Part shown: piece after piece, positions 1 to 13,500 of the stretch
How the letters are laid out: each line of letters opens with the position of its first letter
How positions within the stretch are numbered: the stretch's first letter is position 1
Assembly: GCF_900324465.2 (NCBI RefSeq)
Contig: NC_046616.1
Span: forward strand, 22,253,095-22,317,094
Direction: 5' to 3'
Length of the DNA stretch: 64,000 nucleotides
Origin: Anabas testudineus
Lineage: Eukaryota; Chordata; Actinopteri; Anabantiformes; Anabantidae
The notes under the pieces: generated by a model
Databases searched by the model: none
The model's input: only the letters and a program-made list of their open reading frames with translations
What the model was told of the DNA's origin: nothing
Made by a program: the position numbers and the translations under genes

Positions 1-242
1 TAGACTGAGATCCGCAACACTCCTTCCTGCCTCTTTCCAAAATCATTGGCACTCAGCTCTGAGAGACTGTTTTTAAAGCAATGCACTAAACTTTGGTATT
101 ACTGAGTCCATTTTACAAGGCTTTGTCATTCCAACCAGCACCAGATTGTGTGCACAATGCTTTTATCACCTGGAGTCAGGTGCTGACGTTGTGTTCTACC
201 AGTCCAAGAGTACGACTGTGACGAGGAGCCTATGAGTCATAA

Positions 243-515
<273 letters not shown>

Positions 516-3050
516 ACTGGGCCAAATGAGGATACGCGCACGCTTTATGCATGTGCTAAACTGAGCATGTGGATCTGCGTTATACAGAGCATGGACGTGT
601 GTGTGTGTGTGTGTGTGTATGGGTGAGGGGATGTACGTACAGTATAATGTGGCAGCAAGACAACAGCAATCTGGGAACAATCAGTAATTATATGACATCA
701 GAGAGCATCACTGGGAGATGAAACTGACCAGCAACACTCAGTCCCTGGCTCTTTCCAAAGCCATTGTCAGTCACCCCTGAGGGACTAAATTGTGGTGTGA
801 CCGAGTTCATTCTTGTTTGTCAACCCAGCCAGCACCCTATACAACCAAGCAGGTTTTTCTGCCTTCCTTGTGTTTGGACAGTATTTTTATAATATACATT
901 CCCCAGGCACTCTTCCTGTAACAGGTCACCTGTCTGGTCTTGTGGATTGGCATCTTCAGTCGATTTTTACTTTGTCTTTCAAATACTATGTCAAACACGC
1001 TCAGACTCTGTCTTCCAGTTGCCACTTGAGCAGCAACTATTTGAAATGTACAATTACTCATCAGGATGTTGTGGATCTTAAAATGGTTAATTTAGTTGTT
1101 AAACCTGGATCGACTGGATTTCTTTTTTTCTTTTCAGTTTGTACTTTATAACCATAACCACGCTTCCCTTGTGCAACACTGAAGTGAGTTTCGCCCAACT
1201 GCTGTGAGATTTTGCTTGAGACTAACACCCTTGATTTCCCCACAAATTGGTTTATCGCTGTGACCAACATACAGTACTGTACAGCTCAACACAAAGAAAA
1301 AGTAGGGGTAGAGTTTGAATCTCTATTTTCTAATTGTGACTTTTCTTATAAACAAATGGCTACTGATCACCGACGGTCATCTCAGGATGGAGAAGAGTCG
1401 AGCTCTGCTGCAAGGATTTTTGTGCCAATGAAAATCTCTTTGGGATTCTATTCTTATTGTGTGAAAGTGTATTTTACTACTCTGAACTTTTCTTAAAATG
1501 AAGTTTGAGTTTTGTCCGCTGAGAATATGTTGCTTGTCTCATAACAATGTATCTCTCCTGCACCCTGGGTACAGTACCAACTGTCTCGCCAACAGTTTCA
1601 AGGTGTCAATTTTTTCCCCTAAGCATTCAAATTAAAAATCAGGTGAACCCTCTTTCAGTTCTGACCTTTATTAATATAAAGATCTATATTTTTAATCAGC
1701 TTCTGCACTTGTTTTCCTGGTGTATCTTCGAGCACACTGGAGATGTTCAGGTTGTTGTGGTTATGCTTCCTGCAGCCTGTAGGGGGCAGACCAATAATAT
1801 TTCTCATGAACTGCATATACAGCAAATAAATTGGCATCTTGAAACGTAATTGTAAATATTCTTAATGCTAATATGTTTTGTGTATATCATCTTTATAATT
1901 TATTCCTTTTAAATTAACCCAACTCTTTATTTTGCTGTCATTGTCCAAACTTTAATGTGTCTGGTACTTTTACGATACATTGGACAGTAATGTTATCAAA
2001 TGAATATATATTATAGGCTTATAAACACTTTTACGTTACATTTTTTGTGCACGTATCTCTGTTTAACGTATCTTGGTTGTACATTTTTTAATATGACAAA
2101 ATCAGAGAACTAGCTCTATATTCCCTGACAATTTTTGTACATCAACAATTGTTCTGCTTCACTGATCATCTACCAGCAGTACTCCTTCCCTTAATACAAT
2201 CAAAACCACAAATGTTTACATGGTGATAATCTTCAAATCATGTTTGTACTGCTATGGAGACTGATACACGAACAGTAATCCTCGCCTAAGTTTTCTGTTT
2301 TTCTGACCACACCTGACCAACGTGAGGTGCGCGTGCTGCCTTTCCCTCTACGTCCGTCATCGTTCAGCTGTATGATCTGCCTCTCCACCTTGGATTTTGT
2401 TAAGCACTACTGATTATGATTAAATTACTCCATTCAGGAGATGACATGACTGCCACAAATGGAAGGAGCTTGATATTTGTGTAGCGTCTACTGTGTCCTG
2501 TGGACATGGGTTATGCCACAATGAATGCATTGATCAGCATGGGTGCTGTCAAGGGTCTGGCATCCCCGTCTTCTTTCCCAGGCCTGCGTCAGTGAATGTT
2601 TCTGAACAAAACATGGAAACGGTGCACGTAAAGGGTCATATTAACTGTATGCGGCCTTGCTTACAAGCCAAGGACATTTCCTGTGGGGTTCTGTGGGTCT
2701 CCTATTTGGCTATGCAGATATTTTTCTGTGATATTCCTAAAATACACTGGCCACTACATTAGTTACACCTGTACAATCTAATCCAATTCCATACAGCCGC
2801 TCTGCAATGAATTCATAGTGGGTGGTGGAGTTGTACTAGAGTGCATCATACTGTACAGGTGTGTCTAATAAAGTGGCCAGTTTAATATATATCTATACAT
2901 ATATCTATATATATATATATACACACACACACAAATACACACACTTTTCTACTGCATTCAGTGGGTTTTTTAATTACTTTGTTAAATCCTACTGAATATT
3001 GTTCAAATTCAAATAAAATTTGTATCTTGCCAACTGCATTTTTATTCTGT
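516..3050 (+). other. Probable 3' UTR of the Src-family kinase gene plus downstream spacer
   Basis: There is no convincing coding exon here. AATAAA signals lie at 1825-1830 and near 3012, so the transcript could end near 1850 or 3050. The region holds a GT microsatellite near 597-618, a short terminal-inverted-repeat element at 2744-2882 and a TA/CA-rich microsatellite at about 2885-2945. Short open frames on both strands show no recognisable protein. Confidence 0.5.
2744..2882. mobile_element. Short non-autonomous DNA element with terminal inverted repeats (MITE-like)
   Basis: The left end (2744-2774) and right end (2852-2882) are imperfect inverted copies. The left reads ACTGGCCACTACATTAG and the right reads CTAATAAAGTGGCCAGT. 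About 75 bases of non-coding DNA lie between them. The GGCCACTTTATTAGGTACACCT end is common in teleost genomes, and related pieces occur near 52151 and 52314. The superfamily cannot be fixed from sequence alone. Confidence 0.7.
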
Positions 3051-3354
3051 CTTGATTACTGAGTGGATGAATGGTGGTTTGTGTAATCAGGAACCAGTCA
3101 CTGCAGTATGTGATCAAAGGTCACACTCAGTACAATACATGTTTTTACTTTCATTGTGTAGATGTGTCATCTGCAAAATCAACTTCTGTGAGGGTTAGAT
3201 TTTTTTAGCAGATGTTTGTATTATCAATATTAGAAACAAAGCTTCTTTTGATCCTATAGTGAGTGTTGCTTAAACAACAGCCTGGTAGCTACTCATGTGA
3301 ACACTGAAACAGGTCTTTCTCGTTGTAATCATTCCTCCTGTACATACTGAACGT

Positions 3355-3660
3355 GAGGAGGAGCCGGGAATCGAACCGGTGACCCTGTGGTGCTGAGGCT
3401 GCGTGCTGTCCTCCGCGGCTCCGTCGCTCCTCGCGAATGTATTCCGAGCCCCAGCTCATCACGTGCGCCGGCTCTCGCGCTTTGTTTGCAGCTTGGCTAG
3501 AAAGCCCCGGAAGAGGCTCGTGCAGTGTGTCCGCGAGGAGCTCAGGTGAGAGCGGGAGCTCACAGTTCACCGACAAACGGCGACAACATGGAGGCGACCC
3601 CCGGGGACCGGGCTGAGGGATAGCCGCTCCCACCACCGCCAAGTCGGTAATGTAACTTCG
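3355..3660 (+). promoter_or_regulatory. CpG-rich island, likely mical1 promoter and non-coding first exon
   Basis: Base composition changes sharply here to GC- and CpG-rich within AT-rich surroundings. Two plus-strand splice-donor-like sites occur: CTCAG followed by gtgagagc near 3546, and AAGTCG followed by gtaatg near 3646. The coding exon of mical1 at 7490 begins with a good acceptor (ctctttcccag), so an upstream non-coding exon is expected, and this island is the only obvious candidate. A short frame starts at the ATG near 3588 and stops after 11 codons. Exact transcript ends cannot be seen. A tRNA-like box on the opposite strand (3362-3386) overlaps the left edge. Confidence 0.45.
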
Positions 3661-4489
3661 AGCCGCATGTCATGACTTGACACTTCATATCTGAGTCGCT
3701 TGGAAAGATTTAGTTTAACGCTAGCCCCCTGTAGTTTTGCCTGTGCGGGGAAACTCTTGTCTTTCTTTATTTTGTGCGTTTTGAGGTGAACTACTGATGA
3801 GCTGCTTTCTGGAGACATTCTGTGGAAGTTATCACTTTCAGCTCACTCGTATTAAAAAAAGAAGTCTGTCTTTACGACATGTACAGCTGTACAATATCGG
3901 TGTCCACACATTTCCATTTCTTAGCTCTCAGGGCATTTTAAATCTGGCTGCCAGCGCTTGGTAACATGCCACAACAGTGCCACACCTATCTTCATTAATC
4001 AGCTTTCCTGTCATTGTGAGCGCTTAGCTCATATTTGAAATAGTAGATTTTCATGTCTCAACACAAGCTGTGGTTGAGACATTGAGACTCAAAGGGTGGT
4101 TGAGTCTCTAGCAGTAGGGAAATGACATGTCTATAGCTTCTTTCCCTGTCTTCACCCTTATTGCCTCTCATTCTCCCCCTCTGTGTGTCCCTCTGCAATA
4201 TCTGCCAGGCTGGATATCGTCGTGTGATCCAACATCCTGACACAGGCAGGCTTGCCAGACAGACTGTGAAGAGCTTATACAAGTAATAAGGTAGGTCAAT
4301 CCTATCTGTTGGCTCTGAGGAAAATCAGGTCAATTCACCTTTAAATCCTGGTTGTTTCTGTGTGATCTTCCATACCCTCCATACAATTCCTGCTAAAACA
4401 TGCTTCTATCTTAAACTTGCTTAACACCAGTCAGATGATTATGACTGTGTGTGTATGCATGACTCTGCCTTTGCCATAGATGACACAGT

Positions 4490-4815
4490 GGTAGGAAGTA
4501 ACAAGGAAGCAAATGCATTTACTAAGTAGTGTGTTATTCAGGTATTTGCACGTTAATCAATAGCAACTGCTAATGTCTTTACACCTTTACAGAGACCAAA
4601 TAACATTTTACTAAACTCTATATCAATTGTAGTTACTAGTTCCTCTGTAGATTCAGGTTAATAATAATAATAAAAAAGATTATGATGTATATGTCATATA
4701 ATAGATTTTGATTAAAAAAATACATTATGATATTAAGGATTTGTTTTTTCATAATATTTCTAATATTCTTATATTACCTTAAGTAGAAGATCTGAGAACT
4801 TCTTCCACCACTTCA
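4490..4815 (-). repeat. Dispersed teleost repeat with 'cttaagtagaagatctgag...cttccacca' end, near full length
   Basis: The right end reads TAAGTAGAAGATCTGAGAAC followed by TTCTTCCACCACTTC, and the left end begins GTGGTAGGAAGTAAC, so the two ends are roughly inverted. The interior has the ATTTACTAAGTAGTGTG and GTTACTAGTTCCTCTGTAGATTCAGG segments that I recognise from a very common fish repeat. Related copies lie near 21967, 24003 and 31975. I know no coding capacity for it and leave the family unnamed. Strand is arbitrary. Confidence 0.65.
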
Positions 4816-6239
4816 TCACCATTTTCAAGCTATATTAAGAACAAAGATGATTAATCAATGGGACACTAGTATGTGCTTTTGTTTCTTCTACTGCCACTGT
4901 ACACCTTTCAAGCTGAAAATACAGCTCAGAGTGAAAATGCAGCAGCCTTTATGACAAGAAGATAAAAGTGTCAAGATGATAATCTGAGTTATTTTTACTT
5001 TTGTCAGGCTGCCTTGTCTTCACAGGCCTCCTCATACTTGCTAAAGCATTTTCACTGGTGTGCTGGCTTGATTTTCTGCCTGTTTACATACGTCTACCTT
5101 GATGCAGACGTGGTATAAAGACACCAGCAGGCTTATTATTCTGGTATTGTCCATACTGCATTCAAGGACCATGATGCGACAGAGTGAAAAGTAGTAATGG
5201 AAACAAGAGGAGAGGAACTATTTTAAACTTTACTGAATATCTACAGAAAATAAGGGGTGAAAAAATGTGATGGAGAAATGTTGGACTTAACAGCAGCTGA
5301 AATAGTTTCTGTCAGAGTCACTTGCACACACAAGCAGAGTCGTGTACACACATGTTGCATTGGCCTGTGGCTGCCAGCTGCATTTTCAGCCTGCTATGAT
5401 TCTTTAACTTTATATGCTCATTATATAAAGGCGTAAGAAGGTAACATAATGATTGTCGTTTAAAATTGTTTAAAAGTTTTAAATGCCTCTGAATGCTTAT
5501 TAGAAATACTGGTCACATTACAGCTGGATTATTCAGATCTGAGCTACAGTATCCATTTCATCTTGAAGTTGACGTTTGAGGGCACTATTATTTGTGGAGG
5601 TACTGTATGTCAAACACACCAGCAGTTGTTTGTCTGTGAATTTATAGCAGGTTGTAAGTTGTTTAAGTAATTGGAACCATATGCAACCATGTGTAAAGAC
5701 AGTTGCGCAAACAGGAAGACGGGGTACTTTTTGTGTCATCGTGGTGTGCTTTTTCAGTCAGTGTCTAGATACAGTCAGTGATATAAATGTGAAGAGGAAA
5801 TGTTGGATTGTACAGTAGGTTAAATGTTGTTTCTGTCATATTTGGATGCATTCAGATTCAGGGTCTCATACACACACCACATGGTGTAGTGGTCTGACTA
5901 ATGTTTAGATTCTGCATCACAGGTGGTGGGTACAAGCTGCAAAATTAGCAGCACGTATGTTGTCAGGTTGAAGTGGCTAATAGGTGGTGTTGCAAAATTG
6001 TTTGTTACAGGAAGTATCAAATTTAACCCATATGCTTCACACATATGTTGCATGTTTGAGCATGCTACTACTTAAAAATATGCTCAGTGTGTATTGCAGT
6101 AACATTGCTTGAACAAATTTAACTGTTTGAGTATCATACAGTCTTATCATTAGCACATTTGCCTGTGGTGCAGCTAGATTTTAAAAATAATCCATCTTGT
6201 GTAAATGTTGAGAAATAGATCGTGAGTTGGGGATCTTAG

Positions 6240-6900
6240 ATAAGTAATTGTTGCTGCTCATTCTGAAAAGGGTTATAAAACCATTTTCAAACAATTTGGT
6301 GTTTAACGGTCTACAGTGAGAAATATTATTCACAAATGGAGAGCATTCAAGTAGCAGTCTTCCCACGAGTGGAAGTCCCAGAACATTCACTCCAAGGTCA
6401 GACAATGTAATGAAATGCTCAGAGGTACACAAAAAACAAACAGAGCTACACCTCAGACCCTACAGGCCTCGAGGAGCATGGTAATGTTAAAGTCAGTGAC
6501 AACACAATTAGAAGAAGACTCAACACGTAGGGTGCATGTGGAAAGGTTTCCAGGTGAAAACCTCTTCTGTCTAAAAAGAAAATGAAAGCACAGGCTTCAC
6601 AAAACTACATCTGAATAAACCAAAAGAGTTTTGGAACAATGTCCTATGGACAGATGAGACCATAGTGAAGTTATTAGGTAAAACCAAACACAGCCTTTTA
6701 GCAAAAACACTTTGCCATACCAATGTCAAGCACGACAGTGGAGAGGTGGTAAATTGGGGCTGTTTTGTAGCCACAGAACCTGGACACCTTGCAGTCAATA
6801 AGTCAACCATGAACTCTTCTGTATACTCTGTATACCAGAGTATTCTAAAGGCAAATGTCCAACCATCTGTCTAACAGCTAAAGCTTGGTCAAAATTGGAA
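6240..6900 (+). mobile_element. Tc1/mariner-like DNA transposon remnant (transposase fragment)
   Basis: Plus-strand reading in several frames gives pieces of a fish Tc1-type transposase in the right order. A segment near 6395 reads FTPRSDNVM-like (helix-turn-helix side). KPKEFWNNVLWTDET lies at about 6617-6661, where D is the first catalytic aspartate. NWGCFVATEPGHLAVNKSTM and NSSVYSVYQSILKANVQPSV fall at about 6750-6873. Intact family members continue with a QQDNDPKH block carrying the second Asp; that block is absent here. The copy is frameshifted, carries stops and lacks its 3' part, so it is an old dead copy in mical1 intron DNA. Inverted ends were not identified. Confidence 0.85.
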
Positions 6901-7530
6901 ATTGAAATGATTATTTCAAGTTATAGCAGTTTTAGGTCAATGCTCAAGCTATTGAATCATCACTTTTGTACATGACAGTATTAGATATTAATTTCAAGCA
7001 TATTGTGATATAATTTTTTTTTCTTTCAATAGCAACAGTTATTTCAGTTGAAACGTGACAAAAAGATTATGATCTCAGCATATGTTGGTGTCATATATTT
7101 TCGTTAGTCCTCTTGTACTGCAACTAAATCAAGCACATGTTATGGGGCTGCGTGTGTGTGTGTGAGAGAATGACACATCAGCTGTTGGGTCGGATGTTCT
7201 ATGTAAAGCGATCATAAAAAAGAAGTGACTACAGAAGGCCTCAGAAACCACTGTGAGGAAGTTAGTCATGACTCAGCTACCCAGGTGACAAGAAGTCGTT
7301 AACATTAAAACATCTGGAGTATAATTAGAAAGCACAGGGAAGTGGCTTCCCATTGCACAGTAGGTAGGAGACTGAACCACCTCTATAAATGAAAACAACA
7401 AGAGCAACAAGGACTTTGATCTTTTACAACAGTCTCGTCATTTCCAGATAGGAAGTACTCTTACCACGTTATAACCTCCTCTTTCCCAGTCAACCAACAA
7501 AGCCGGTCAACAAAGGGACCAACTTCCACT

Positions 7531-10500
7531 ATGGCAAGCCAGGACCCTGAAAATCGTACACATGGTACGTTTGACCTCTTCGTTCAGGCCCAGAGTTGTA
7601 AGGATGTGAAACATCTGTTTGCTGAACTCTGCAGTCAACTTAACATCAATCCCAAGGACTTTAGGAGCTTTTACCCCAAGTTAAAAGAGAGACTGAACTA
7701 CTGGAAAGCCAAAGCCCTGTGGACAAAGTTGGACAAAAGGGCGTGCCATGCAGATTACCAGCAAGGAAGAGTCTGCACCAAAAACAAGGTACTGGCAACC
7801 ACTCATTCTTTTTTGTGTTTTTCAAAGGATCTGAAAGGTAGAGTTAGACTTTTGACTGCTGCAATCCTTAGCCAGGAGTGAACCAGGGACAGTTTTATGT
7901 GCTGTCATAACACATAGCTGCCATTTGACTCTTTTAATGAGCTTTCACAGCTTGGTTTCAACATTTTGGTTTGTGCATTTGTATTGTATTGAATGTGGAG
8001 AATCCTTGTCTAATTAATATTACTAATCTATTCTAAGATAATGTATTACACTGTAACCTTTCACAATTCAAAAACATGTGGGAATAAAAATGTTTTATGT
8101 TTGTTTTTCCTTGTTCATTGGTTGACATCTGCTCTGGCTTCATCAGTGTCTTGTGTTGGGTGCTGGACCATGCGGGCTGAGGACAGCCATTGAACTGTCC
8201 CTGCTGGGGGCTCAGGTGGTGGTGTTGGAGAAGAGAGAGCAATTCTCTAGGAACAATGTCCTACATCTGTGGCCCTACACCATCTATGACCTCAGGGGGC
8301 TTGGAGCCAAGAAGTTTTACGGCAAATTCTGCACCGGCTCTTTGGATCACATGAGTGAGTGGCTGATTATAGTTCTGTATGGACTGTCTTTTACTGTCAA
8401 CAAACTCTGGTGGTGTTGTTTTGAAATGTTCCTGTTGAAATTACAGCTTCATAAATTAGTTAACTGAGCCACAGAAAACTCGAACAGGATAAGTATCCGT
8501 CGGACACCTCTATATTTTTACTCACTCACTCTGTGAGGACTTCCTGCACAAAGTTAATAACTGGAGTAGAGTCAGCAACATTTTTATTACATAGTTTTAG
8601 TCTATGTTCAAGCATTTTAGCATTTTTTTCATTATTTGTATATTTGATTTAGACATTTGTAAATTTATTGTCTTTTGAGTTTTGAACTCAAAACATCATA
8701 CTGTGTTTAGGGGTACTGGGCATTTTCTTTGTGACAGACAGCAAGTTTAGGGTCGTATATACAGTAAAACTTTAACACATATAAGAGTAAAGTTACTCCA
8801 ATAAAGGACAAAAGCATGGTGGTAATGTGTAGCTTCACATTTACTTTACAGTCATCTTTAGGAAGAGACAAAGGTGGTGAAGAAACACTAGCCACCGCAG
8901 GTGTGTCAGGTTGTTGCTCAGGTATCTCAGAGTATGTCAAAGGCCTTCACAGTTTGTAGGAACACACATTCACAGACTCTTCTCAATGTCTGATCTTTTA
9001 AAGCATTTAAACCACTATTCAGGGAAGGCTTATCTACTCTTGACTTTCCTGTGGGCTTCAGGTAACAGTCCAGTCTATAAGGAAGGCTAACAGTTTCAGT
9101 CAGATGTTTCAATTCTTAGCAAAAGGCCAGGTCCTCATATATAGAACCATTGTTTCCTTTGTGTTATCACTTTAATCTGTAAATCAGACAGCACTTGCCA
9201 ATTTGCAAATTTGCCAATTTATTCAGCCTTACAGGCAGGACACATGAAGTGATATAAAGCAGAACCTTTGAACTCTTTAAATGAAGTATTGTATTTTATA
9301 TTATTACAACTTAATTACAAATGCATTTTATATTGTCATTCATTATTTGCTTATAGACAAGTCTGCACTCATGGGTGCCAACAGGATGGCACATGTCCAA
9401 ACAATCGACGGGTTAATCAGTAATGAAAGTAATCTTAGTAGTCTTTAGCCTTAGCGTCCATTAACTTTCCTTTTGCATGACTGACTGCACGTCTAGTATC
9501 TTGATTATCTCCCACACATTTCCAATTTAATATACATTAATACATACATATATATGTGCATTTTTAGGCATCCGTCAACTGCAGTTGATTCTTTTGAAAG
9601 TGTCACTACTCCTTGGGGTGGAGGTCCACACTGGAGTGGAGTTCCAAGGCTTGATTGAGCCGTCAGGAGAAAACGGTAATTGCATTTACCCTCCCTACTG
9701 GTTTTGCTCTGCATGTCTCCATAATCGTCATCGTTTGTTTAATAAACTAACAGAATTGTGGAACCAAACAACGTGTAAAGCAGTTAAAATATGATAAAAC
9801 CTTAAAAGACACCATGCACAAACAGGAATTTTTTATTTGACGTGACTCTGACAGGTTGGATGGCCAAGCTGAATCCTGGGTCTCACCCTGCTGCAACCTT
9901 CCAGTTTGATGTGTTCATCTCTGCTGGAGGAGGCAGGTTTGTCCCTGACGGTGAGACAAACACTCATACATGCTTGAATTACTTACTTGTTCTGTATGTA
10001 TAGTTGGCACAAACAGCAATAGTTAAGACATTTTGCAAGGTCTGGCTATACCACAAAACACAAACTTCCCTTGTTATTCAATAAGTGAGGTTAAGTTTTT
10101 TCTAATTTTTTCCAAACTCACAGGGTTTAAGCATAAAGAGCTGAGAGGCAAACTGGCTATTGGCATCACAGCCAACTTCATTAACAGAAACACGGCTGCT
10201 GAGGCCCAAGTAGCAGAAATCAGCGGTGTGGCCCGCATATACAACCAGAAGTTCTTCCAACAGCTGCTCACTGAGACGGGTAGGAATCCATGTGACATCT
10301 GCAGTCATGTTTAGCTGGATGGTAGAAAACATTTTGATTTTCATTGAATAAGCCATCTCCTCTATTTCAATATACTGATTAAAAACTGAAGCAGTTCGTG
10401 ATTTATACAGTATGTTTCACGCCACAGACTGCACAATATAAGACTGTGTATTATAAAGTAGAGTATCTGAATCATAGCATTTCTAATAATCTAATAACAA

Positions 10501-13500
10501 ACAAGAGATTTTATTTGCATCTGTTGTTCTTGTGTTGTGCCTCTCTGAACACAATCCTCAACGCATGAAGTGAATGTTCACAATGTCAGGTTGGGTTCAG
10601 TGTGAAGTGTGAAAAGAGTAGCAGTGCTGTTAATCTATGTTTAAATTCACAGTTCATTTCCTGTGGCAGTATGACATGATGCAGTCCACCCTTTCTCTCT
10701 TTGACCTTCTCTACACTATATACACACCAAATAAAGTACATACTGTCTTTCTTTCTTCCTTCCTTTGTAACCCTGATCACACACACCCATTTCAACTACT
10801 TTTTCTTTCACTCTTGTCACCCTGTTACCCTCTAATCCCCAATCTCTAAACCAGTAAAACCAGTTCATAGGCTAAGCAAACAAGTTAATATTATGGTAAA
10901 ATATCACCTTAAAGTGACCTGTGAAAATGTGGGCCTCACTGATTCTACCACCTTCCTACATTCTCCTACTCTGTGTGTGTTTGTGTGTGCCCACCATGCT
11001 TTTTTTTTCTATCCATTTTCCATTCCAGGTATTGATTTGGAGAATATTGTCTACTACAAAGACGACACCCACTACTTTGTTATGACTGCCAAGAAGAAGA
11101 GCTTGTTGAAAAAGGGGGTCATTAAACAGGTGACAAAAACACATCGATTACCAAGTAAAAGTGTGATTCTTATTAGCACTCACTACTTTGGCCAGCAAAG
11201 AAAAAGAAACAAACCAGATGGGTGCATGCAGTTGCTCCAGTGTGAAGCACTGTTAGTCATCTCCTCTGCAGCCTGACACATTAGATAACACTGTACACAA
11301 CACAACAAGTATGAGACTTGTCACTTAGTGTGAGAAAAGGTGGCATGACTCATAACATCACAGCTCTCACTTTGTCTCTGCAGGACTACAGTGATGCAGA
11401 GCAGCTGCTGGCTCCTGCAAATGTGGATCACGAGGCTTTGTGCCACTATGCCCATGATGCTGCCCACTTCTCCACAGGTGGAAAACTGCCCGACCTCACG
11501 TTTGCCCAGAACCATGTCAACCAGCCAGATGTAGCCATGTTCGACTTCACCTGCATGCATCGCGCTGAGAATGCCTCTATGGTCAGAGAGCGAAGAGGAA
11601 AGAAACTGTTGTTGGCTCTTGTGGGAGATTGCCTGGTGGAGGTTAGTTCACAGTTATGACCATGCTATTGTCATGCAATGCCATTTAGGTGGTTGGTTGG
11701 CCCACCCGTTTGGTCTACTTGGAAGTGTGTCTATATTTTATGGATTGCCATGGCACTTAAAGGATGAATCTAATGATCTGTCTACCATTCCCTAACTTTT
11801 TTCATTTATCCAGTGAATGTTCCTAACACCTAGTGAACAAGATGAGTTGACACAAAACTTTGTATAAACACTTTACTTTAGTTACGAGGTACTGTAATTG
11901 GTTATCTGTTTTCTGGCACTATGAAGTAGAAAAATAAATGTAATAAATTAGGATGTTTAATACAGACATGATCCCCTCAGGATACATTGTAATAACTTCT
12001 CTGACATTTTTGACTTGCCAGCTTTAACATGAGATAGTTTAGTGGTTCCCAACTGGTTTAACAGAGTCCATTGTTACCCTCAGGGATTAGAAATTACTAA
12101 ATAAAACACTTGCTAATCCTACAAGAAACTGCATTTGCTTATAGCTCAGTAAAAAAATCAAGTATGGCTTAAAATCAATAAAATGAAGAACACTGAAAAG
12201 GCACAGCACCTTGACAGGCCAAATAAGACCAGGAACAGGGCAATATAATTGCTGTGCAAGGTAAACAGAAAACAGCACAGGTTGGTTGGTTCAAAATACA
12301 TGAATACCCAGCGCATTTGGAAGAGAAAAGGCTTGGTTTCTTTTTCAGGTTTTACTAACTAGAGTGATGTCTGCTACATTGTTCTCCGCAGCCTTTCTGG
12401 CCATTGGGTACAGGAATTGCCCGTGGGTTTCTCGCCGCTTTTGACACAGCATGGATGGTGAGAAGCTGGGGAATGGGGGTCCCGCATCTCAAGGTCTTGG
12501 CAGAAAGGTGAGCAAGTTTCACAAAACCACACAATAGGGCAGCATCAGAGCAACATGATGACTACATCATGAAAGACAATGATTTCATGATGCAGCTGCT
12601 TCCTGTTTCTACACTAGTTGCTTTGTTTGCCCCCCTTCACTGACTTCCAGCCAGAGCAGTAGAATGGGCTACTTTTTGAGAAAATGTTACTTTTAATTTC
12701 CCATAGTTCTGTTACTGGTGCAATAATTTGAAACAGTGCTGTCTAGTGCCATGTTGTAACTCATGAAGAGAGTTTAGTTTCTTTTCTTTTAGTGTGAAGT
12801 CACCACACTCTTCTGTGTCTGTTTACTTTTCAGTATTTATATTACATTTCAACACATTGCTTTTGTTTCTTCCTCAAATAAACAGAGAAAGTGTTTACCA
12901 GCTCTTGTCCCAGACCACACCAGAAAACACCAGCAAAAACTATGCTGCCTACAGCATCAACCCCAAAACACGATACCAGAGAGTCAATCTCTCATCCATC
13001 CACTCCAACCAGGTAAGGACTGTTATCCTTTATTTACTCAACAGAGCTTTGAATCAGAATTATCTTAATCACTGTAAAGGTTACTGAAACAGGACAGTTG
13101 CAGTCAACAAAACACAGTAAAGTCTCAAACCTAAAAGTAAAGCAGTGTTTTCTAGATAAACCAATAGAATCAGACTTTAGCAGTCCTTTATAACTGTAGA
13201 ACACTTGTAACAGGAAATGCATTCATGGCATTACATTACACCTCTATACTATACGATTTACAAAACTCTGTTGTGTTGATGAACTCTGTGAGTTTGTAAA
13301 GGGTTAATGTACTTAGTCAAATCTACTTAGTGACCTCTATACATTGACTAATCTGTCTGTCACTTATTATAGGTGCAGAACCTGTATGATGTTGATAAAT
13401 CCCATCCATCAAGCCAGAAACAGAAGGAAAAGTTGTGTCACCTGCGTCAAGGTCAGCGGGTCTTCACTGTGCAGTAGTAGTAGTAGTACTGTATAGTAGA

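Larger units (their letters stand above)
3660..7489 (+). other. Likely first intron of mical1, with repeats
   Basis: I see no coding exon. A dispersed teleost repeat lies at about 4490-4815 and a Tc1-like transposase remnant at about 6240-6900. The remainder is AT-rich unique-looking DNA. Confidence 0.4.

Noticed and set aside
2493-2762. 89-codon Cys-rich frame after the Src-family gene
   Set aside because: No family match or splice support was seen, and it runs into the TIR element. It probably lies in 3' UTR or spacer DNA.
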